From the NCBI GenBank assembly GCA_036271015.1, contig DATBBL010000056.1, forward strand, positions 1-24,301: 24,301 nucleotides of DNA, given 5' to 3'. Origin of the DNA: DASUAS01 sp036271015. GTDB taxonomy: Bacteria; Actinomycetota; Acidimicrobiia; IMCC26256; DASPTH01. The first letter of the stretch is position 1. Each line of letters begins with the position of its first letter. Both the position numbers and the translations under genes were made by a program. A model generated the notes under the pieces. The model worked only from the letters and a program-made list of their open reading frames with translations. It ran no database searches and was not told where the DNA came from. Shown piece by piece: positions 19,761 to 24,301 of this stretch.

Positions 19761-20837
19761 TCAGTGGCCGAGCGGCGGGCACTCGAGCGCCGCCGCCATC
19801 TCGTCGAGCTCGTCGATCAGCGCGCGGGGCAGCGGGATGCCGTGCGCCAGGCGCTCCTCCCGGCGCTGGGCCTCGAGCTCGCCCGGCACCATGACCCGAT
19901 CGTGGCCGGGGGCCAGCTCCGACGCGTGGACGTCGTCGATCAGCCGGTCGACATGGGCCCGGAACCGGTCGACGGGCAGGAAGCGCGCCACGTCGAGGAC
20001 CACGAAGCTCGCGCCCTTGGCGATGCGGTCCCAACCGATGAGCTCCGAGTCGCTCTGCTCGGTGGCGCCGAAGCTGCTGTCGGCCAGCAGCCCGGCCATG
20101 ATCTCGACCAGGAGCCCGATGCCGAAGCCCTTGTGGCCGCCGAACCACTGCAGCTGCGAGATCGACGCCGCGTTGGGGTCGGTGGTGGGGTAGCCGTGCT
20201 CGTCGTTGGCCCATCCCTCCGGGATGGACGCGTCGCCGCGCTTGCGGGCGAGGAGGATCTTGTTCCCGGCCGCGGCGGTGGTGGCGATGTCGTAGACGAT
20301 GTCGGGGTGGGCTCCGGCGGGCACCGCGTAGGAGAACGGGTTGGTCGAGAACAGGCTGGTGGTGCCACCGAAGGGCGGCACGATCATGGCGCCGTTCTGG
20401 AACGCCATGGCGAAGCACCCCTGCGCCGACGCCCGCATGGTGTAGTACGCGAGCGCGCCGAGGTGCGTCAGCTCGCGGACCGACACGGTGGCGACGCCGT
20501 GCGCGTGGGCCCGCTCGACGGCCAGGTCGACCGCCGCCACCCCCGCGATCTGCCCGAAGCCGAGCCCACCGTCGAGTCGCACCGTCGAGCCCTCGTCGGC
20601 GAGCGTCGTGACGTGGGTGTCGGGACGCAGGTGGCCGCTGCGCACCCGGCCGAAGTAGAGCGCCATCAGGTGGGAGCCGTGGGAGTCGACGCCGCGCAGG
20701 TCGGCCTCGACCAGGTTGTCGGTGATGACCGGCGCCTGGTCGGCGGGCACGCCCAGCGCGACCAGCATCCGTTCGAGATGGGTGCGGAGCGTGGTGTGGT
20801 CGACGACCGTCGTCGCCGCGGGGTCGAGTGTGGTCAC
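19761..20837 (-). CDS. malate/L-lactate dehydrogenase family (Ldh2) oxidoreductase
   Basis: A 358-residue NAD(P)-dependent 2-hydroxyacid dehydrogenase of the non-Rossmann Ldh2 group, which includes ureidoglycolate, sulfolactate and 2,3-diketo-L-gulonate dehydrogenases. Seen: an N-terminal helical segment ADLRGVDSHGSHLMALYFGRV (family His within DSHGSH), GFGQIAGVAAVDLAVERA, NGAMIVPPFGGTTSLFSTNPFSYAVPAG in the middle, and the family-diagnostic GGHKGFGIGLLVEIMAGLLADSSFG. It starts at a GTG overlapping the amidohydrolase stop by 4 nt, so the two are coupled. Function in the operon: oxidation of a 2-hydroxyacid or reduction of an alpha-keto or imino acid; the substrate is unknown. Confidence 0.9.
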   Translation of the reverse strand: MTTLDPAATTVVDHTTLRTHLERMLVALGVPADQAPVITDNLVEADLRGVDSHGSHLMALYFGRVRSGHLRPDTHVTTLADEGSTVRLDGGLGFGQIAGVAAVDLAVERAHAHGVATVSVRELTHLGALAYYTMRASAQGCFAMAFQNGAMIVPPFGGTTSLFSTNPFSYAVPAGAHPDIVYDIATTAAAGNKILLARKRGDASIPEGWANDEHGYPTTDPNAASISQLQWFGGHKGFGIGLLVEIMAGLLADSSFGATEQSDSELIGWDRIAKGASFVVLDVARFLPVDRFRAHVDRLIDDVHASELAPGHDRVMVPGELEAQRREERLAHGIPLPRALIDELDEMAAALECPPLGH

Positions 20838-22051
20838 GCGGAACGCGGCGCGGTGCCGTCGCCCAGCCCCTCGAGCCCGAGGAACCGGATGGCGTTCCCC
20901 CGCACGATCTTGTGCACGGTCTCCGCGTCGAGGTGACCGAACAGCTCCTTCGCGACCTGGTGCGTGTTGGGCCAGGTGCTGTCCTGGTGCGGGTAGTCGG
21001 TCTCGAACGCGATGTTGTCGCGGCCGACGCGGTCGAGGTTCTCCACGCCGACGCCATCCTTGAAGAAGCAGCTGACGACCTGCCGGTAGTAGTACTGCGA
21101 GGGCGGTTCGCTGACGTTGCGCTGGCTCTGGCTCCACCCGCGGTGGACGTCCCAGACGTCGTCGACGCGCTCCAGCACGTAGGGGATCCACCCGATCTGC
21201 GCCTCGGCGTACAGGAGCTTCAGCCGGGGGAAGCGCACCAGCACGCCGGAGAACAGGAAGTCGATCAACGAGAGCGCGCTGTTGGCGAACATGTTGACGG
21301 CCTGCACCGCGTCGGGGGCGTCGTCCGACGAATTGATCGTCTTCGTCCCCGACCCGATGTGCATCGCCACCACGGTGTCGGTCTCCGCACAGGCGGCGAA
21401 GAAGGGGTCCCAGTAGCCCGAGTGGATGCTGGGCAGGCCCAGCCACGGCGGCAGCTCGGAGAACGCGACCGCGCGCACACCGCGCGCGGCGTTGCGGCGG
21501 ACCTCGGCGGCCGCGAGCTCGACGTCCCACAGCGGGATCAGGCACAACGGGATCAGGCGGCCGCCGCTGCCCGCGCACCACTCCTCGACCTGCCAGTCGT
21601 TGTAGGCCTCGACGCAGAGCCGGGCCAGCTCCTTGTCCTCGCCCTTCAGGAAGATCTGTCCGCAGAAGCGCGGGTAGTTCGGGAACGCGAGCGACGCCTC
21701 CACGTGGTTCATGGTCATGTCGTCGAGGCGCGCCTGCGGCTGCCAGCACCCGGGCCGCATCTGGTCGAAGGTGATGGCGTCGAAGCCGATCTCCTCCGCC
21801 GGGTAGCCGGCGGCGGCGATGAGCCGCTTCACCGAGTACTGCTGGTCCTCGTAGAACCACCACGCGACCGGGTCGCCCTCCGTGCCGGGCGCCTCGCGGT
21901 ACGTGCCGCCGTCGAGCACGGGGGTGCCGGGAGGGGCCATCACGATGTGCGGGCCGACGTCGCGGTACTTCGCCGGGAGGCGCTTGGTCCACACGTCCGG
22001 CGGTTCGACCACGTGGTCGTCGAGGCTCACGATCCAGGGGATGTCGGTCAT
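20834..22051 (-). CDS. amidohydrolase 2 family metal-dependent hydrolase/decarboxylase
   Basis: A 405-residue TIM-barrel protein of the amidohydrolase-2 (ACMSD/gamma-resorcylate decarboxylase-like) family. Seen: the N-terminal metal pair in SLDDHVVEPPDVW (DxH-type), a third ligand His in TVVAMHIGSGT, and the Asp in IAFETDYPHQDSTWPN. Decarboxylases of this group remove CO2 from aromatic or muconate-semialdehyde acids; hydrolases cleave amides or lactones. A long loop between strands (residues 100-200, rich in FPNYPRFCGQIFLKGEDKE) resembles family members annotated as metal-dependent hydrolases in actinobacterial catabolic clusters. The ATG at 22049-22051 overlaps the TauD-like stop. The stop overlaps the Ldh2 start, giving tight coupling on both sides. 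Confidence 0.9.
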   Translation of the reverse strand: MTDIPWIVSLDDHVVEPPDVWTKRLPAKYRDVGPHIVMAPPGTPVLDGGTYREAPGTEGDPVAWWFYEDQQYSVKRLIAAAGYPAEEIGFDAITFDQMRPGCWQPQARLDDMTMNHVEASLAFPNYPRFCGQIFLKGEDKELARLCVEAYNDWQVEEWCAGSGGRLIPLCLIPLWDVELAAAEVRRNAARGVRAVAFSELPPWLGLPSIHSGYWDPFFAACAETDTVVAMHIGSGTKTINSSDDAPDAVQAVNMFANSALSLIDFLFSGVLVRFPRLKLLYAEAQIGWIPYVLERVDDVWDVHRGWSQSQRNVSEPPSQYYYRQVVSCFFKDGVGVENLDRVGRDNIAFETDYPHQDSTWPNTHQVAKELFGHLDAETVHKIVRGNAIRFLGLEGLGDGTAPRSA

Positions 22052-22839
22052 CGTGGTGTGTCTCCTGCGATCGTCGTGCGGTGCAGCGAGCGCTCCTGGC
22101 CGCCGGTGTCGCCGACCACCGCGTGCTGCACGCAGCGGTTGTCCCAGATGAGGAGGTCGCCCGGTTGCCACCGGTGACGCCAGGTGTACTCGAAGCGGGC
22201 GAACTGGGCGTACAGGTGGTCGAGGAGCGGTTGGCTGTCCTCGATCGACCAACCGTCGAAGTGGCGCGTGTAGTTGTCGTTGACGAACAGCGCGCGCCGG
22301 CCGGTCTCCGGGTGGGTGCAGACGACGGGGTGCGAGTTCACGATCTCGTCCTCGGGCATGCCGCTGTCGATCGCGAGCTGGGTGGCGTAGTGCACCGCGC
22401 GCAGGCCGTCGAGCGTCTCCCGCAAGCCGGGGGAGAGGCCCTCGTAGGCCAGGTAGCCGTTGGAGAACATGGTGTCACCGCCGTAGCCGGGGATCACCCG
22501 GCCCAGCAACAGGCTGACCGACGGCGGCTGCTTGGCGTAGGTGAAGTCGGCGTGCCAGGTGACGGTGATGGGGTTCGGGTCGTACACCCGCATGATCTCG
22601 GGGTGGCCCTCGATCGGCGGCACGTACGGGTGCGGCTCGATGCGGCCCCACCGCTTCGAGAACGCGACCTGGTCGTCGGGCGTGATGTGCTCCTGGCCCC
22701 GCACGCAGATGACGAGGTGCTCGAGCAACGCCGCGTGCAGCGCGTCGAAGGTGGCCTCGTCGACATCGGTGGACAGGTCGACGCCGGTGACGATCGCGCC
22801 GAGCGCCCCGGCCTGACGCGAAAGCTGCAGCTGAGCCAT
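22048..22839 (-). CDS. TauD/TfdA-family 2OG-Fe(II) dioxygenase
   Basis: A 263-residue TauD/TfdA dioxygenase. All iron and 2OG ligands are seen: His96 and Asp98 in WHADFTY, distal His239 in CVQHAVVGD, and Arg254 in SLHRTTIAGD. GDLLIWDNRCVQH matches the family well. Members hydroxylate taurine, 2,4-D, alkyl sulfates and other small acids, often causing loss of a heteroatom group as an aldehyde. The start is the ATG at 22837-22839 with GGAGG about 7 nt upstream; a GTG at 22845 is in frame but lies inside the ribosome site. It follows the TPP enzyme by 15 nt. It probably performs the oxidative step that opens the pathway. Confidence 0.92.
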   Translation of the reverse strand: MAQLQLSRQAGALGAIVTGVDLSTDVDEATFDALHAALLEHLVICVRGQEHITPDDQVAFSKRWGRIEPHPYVPPIEGHPEIMRVYDPNPITVTWHADFTYAKQPPSVSLLLGRVIPGYGGDTMFSNGYLAYEGLSPGLRETLDGLRAVHYATQLAIDSGMPEDEIVNSHPVVCTHPETGRRALFVNDNYTRHFDGWSIEDSQPLLDHLYAQFARFEYTWRHRWQPGDLLIWDNRCVQHAVVGDTGGQERSLHRTTIAGDTPR

Positions 22840-22854
22840 CTCCACCTCCAGAAG

Positions 22855-24301
22855 TTAGAACGGCGACGGGAGACGATCCATCGGGAGCTCGATCACCGAC
22901 GGGCGAGTGTTGCCGAGCGCGTCGCGGAGCGCGGGACCGACGTCGGCGCCCTTCGCCAGTCGCACCGCGTCGGCACCGAACGACTCGGCGAACCGCACGA
23001 AGTCGGGATTGCGCAGCTCGGTGCCGAGCTCCCGGCCGCCGAACCGCTCGCGCTGGTCGCGGTTGGAGTTGCCGTAGGCGTTGTCGTTGTAGACCACGGT
23101 GATGGTGTTGATGCCGTACTGCACCGCGGTGGCCAGCTCGGTCGCCGCGAACAGGAAGCCGCCGTCGCCCGTCGCGCACACCACGGGGACGTCGGGCCGC
23201 GCCACCTTCACGCCGAGGGCGGCGGGGAACCCCCACCCGAGGGTGCCCATGTACGACGTCGACAGGTAGGTGCGCGGCGCGTACGCCGGGTAGAGCATGT
23301 GGCTCATGTAGCCGATGGTGGTGGTGCAGGGGACGAGCACCCCGTCGTCGGGGATCGCGGCGCGCAGCTGGTCGACCATCGCGCCCTGGGGCCCGACGGC
23401 GCGGAGCTCGTCGTCGACCTGCTTGCGGAACGCCTGCACCGCGTCGGCGCGACTCGGCGCAGGTGGGCGCACCTTCTGCACCTGCTCGAGCAGCAGCTCG
23501 AGCGTCGGCGCCGCGTCACCCACCACCGCGATCGGGTTCCCGAAGTGGCGGCCGATCTCGGCCGGGTCGACGTCGACGTGCACGACCGTCTTCTCGGCCG
23601 CCACCTTGTTGCCGAGGAAGTGGGTGCCGACGGCGACGATGACGTCGGCGTCGTCGAGCAGCGGCTGCATCCGGCGGTTCACCCACACCGATCCCGCCGC
23701 GAGCGGGTGGCGGTCGTCGATGGCGCCCTTGCCCTGGCGCGTGGTGACCACCGGCGCCTGGAGGTACTCGGCCAGCGCGGTGAGCGCGGCGGTCGCGTCC
23801 CCGAGCACGACGCCACCTCCGGCCCAGACCAACGGGCGCTCGGCCGTCGCCAGCGCGCGCGCCGCGGCCTCGATCTGGTCGGGGTCGGCCGGCAGTCGGA
23901 CGTCTTCGGCCGGTTCGAGCAGGGTGATTTCGGCCTCCTCCGAGAACGCCTCCGGCGGCATCTCGATCTCCACCGGTTGCCGGCGGCCGCGCTGCACGCG
24001 GGCGAAGGCTTCGTGGACGGCCTCGGGGATCTCGCTCGCGTGGAGCGCCCGTCGCTGCCACGCGGTGATCGGGCGCACGAGGTCGAGCTGGTCGTCGATC
24101 TCGTGGAGCAGGCCGAGCCCCTTGCCGATGCCGTCGCGGTTGATCTGCCCGGCGACGAACACGACCGGCGACGACGCCGCGAACGCGGTCGCCAACCCCG
24201 CGCCGGCGTTGTACACCCCCACCCCGGGCACGACGAACGCCACGCCGGGGCGGCCTCCGCCGCGGGCGTATCCGTCGGCGAGGTAGGTGGCGCCCTGCTC
24301 G
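22855..24301 (-). CDS. thiamine diphosphate-dependent enzyme, acetolactate synthase-like (5' end cut by window edge)
   Basis: 481 residues are visible of a protein whose N-terminus lies beyond the right edge. The first visible residues are EQGATYLADGYARGGGRPGVAFVVPG; the Glu at 24298-24300 is the one that activates the ThDP ring in this family. Later: a middle domain with PLVWAGGGVVLGDATAALTALAEYLQAPVVTT, and the C-terminal ThDP site from GDGGFLFAATELATAV to VVYNDNAYGN, matching the GDG...NDN motif with Mg ligands. It ends MDRLPSPF. The family includes acetolactate synthase, benzoylformate decarboxylase, glyoxylate carboligase and sulfoacetaldehyde acetyltransferase; residues that would decide are not clear to me. 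It is the first visible gene of the six-gene operon; the promoter is outside the window. Confidence 0.9.
   Translation of the reverse strand, partial: EQGATYLADGYARGGGRPGVAFVVPGVGVYNAGAGLATAFAASSPVVFVAGQINRDGIGKGLGLLHEIDDQLDLVRPITAWQRRALHASEIPEAVHEAFARVQRGRRQPVEIEMPPEAFSEEAEITLLEPAEDVRLPADPDQIEAAARALATAERPLVWAGGGVVLGDATAALTALAEYLQAPVVTTRQGKGAIDDRHPLAAGSVWVNRRMQPLLDDADVIVAVGTHFLGNKVAAEKTVVHVDVDPAEIGRHFGNPIAVVGDAAPTLELLLEQVQKVRPPAPSRADAVQAFRKQVDDELRAVGPQGAMVDQLRAAIPDDGVLVPCTTTIGYMSHMLYPAYAPRTYLSTSYMGTLGWGFPAALGVKVARPDVPVVCATGDGGFLFAATELATAVQYGINTITVVYNDNAYGNSNRDQRERFGGRELGTELRNPDFVRFAESFGADAVRLAKGADVGPALRDALGNTRPSVIELPMDRLPSPF

Noticed and set aside
1..24301. CRISPR arrays, tRNA or rRNA genes, transposases, integrases, attachment sites
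   Set aside because: No regularly spaced repeats, no cloverleaf or rRNA-like sequence and no such protein motifs were seen. The repeats found are the short ones listed above.

Overview
The window is gene-dense DNA of very high G+C content. It has frequent GTG starts, purine-rich Shine-Dalgarno sites, many 4-nt ATGA/GTGA stop-start overlaps and few intergenic gaps. With the gene families present (Vms1/Rv2629-like eRF1-fold protein, DUF1272, LivJ-type orphan binding protein, a PrmC paralogue with an APYVP motif, many SDRs) this points to an Actinomycetota chromosome. Acidimicrobiia is my best guess, from resemblance only. I found no rRNA, tRNA, CRISPR array, transposase or phage gene, and no stretch over 300 nt without a gene.

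Left part (1-6451). A NuoF-like flavoprotein runs off the left edge, followed by a small DUF6582-like protein, an alpha/beta hydrolase and a small, strongly acidic protein that is probably leaderless. From 5951 down to 2663 on the minus strand lies the most interesting unit: AlkB, an ECF-like sigma factor, O6-alkylguanine-DNA alkyltransferase (Ogt/MGMT), a second 2OG-Fe(II) oxygenase and a protein with an Ada-like cysteine motif. All four junctions overlap by 4 to 11 nt. It reads as a DNA-alkylation response operon in which the parts of Ada are on separate genes and a sigma factor may replace its AraC-type output. An inverted repeat lies before alkB and a strong hairpin separates the unit from a PilZ (c-di-GMP) gene upstream.

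Middle part (6629-16754). This holds two SDRs, a secreted CAP-domain lipoprotein, a Vms1-like protein, a DUF1272 zinc-ribbon protein, a VOC protein divergent from an AraC regulator (with 21-bp-spaced direct repeats between them), a PrmC-like methyltransferase lacking the catalytic Asn, and an ABM-fold monooxygenase. A four-gene ArsR/AHSA1 operon follows, preceded by overlapping palindromes. Then come a geranylgeranyl-reductase-like flavoprotein and a RidA protein.

Right part (16856-24301). An orphan branched-chain-amino-acid-type binding protein converges on a six-gene minus-strand operon: TPP enzyme (runs off the right edge), TauD-like dioxygenase, amidohydrolase, Ldh2-type dehydrogenase, crotonase and SDR. 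It looks like a catabolic route for an unidentified organic acid or CoA substrate, with the binding protein possibly capturing the substrate.
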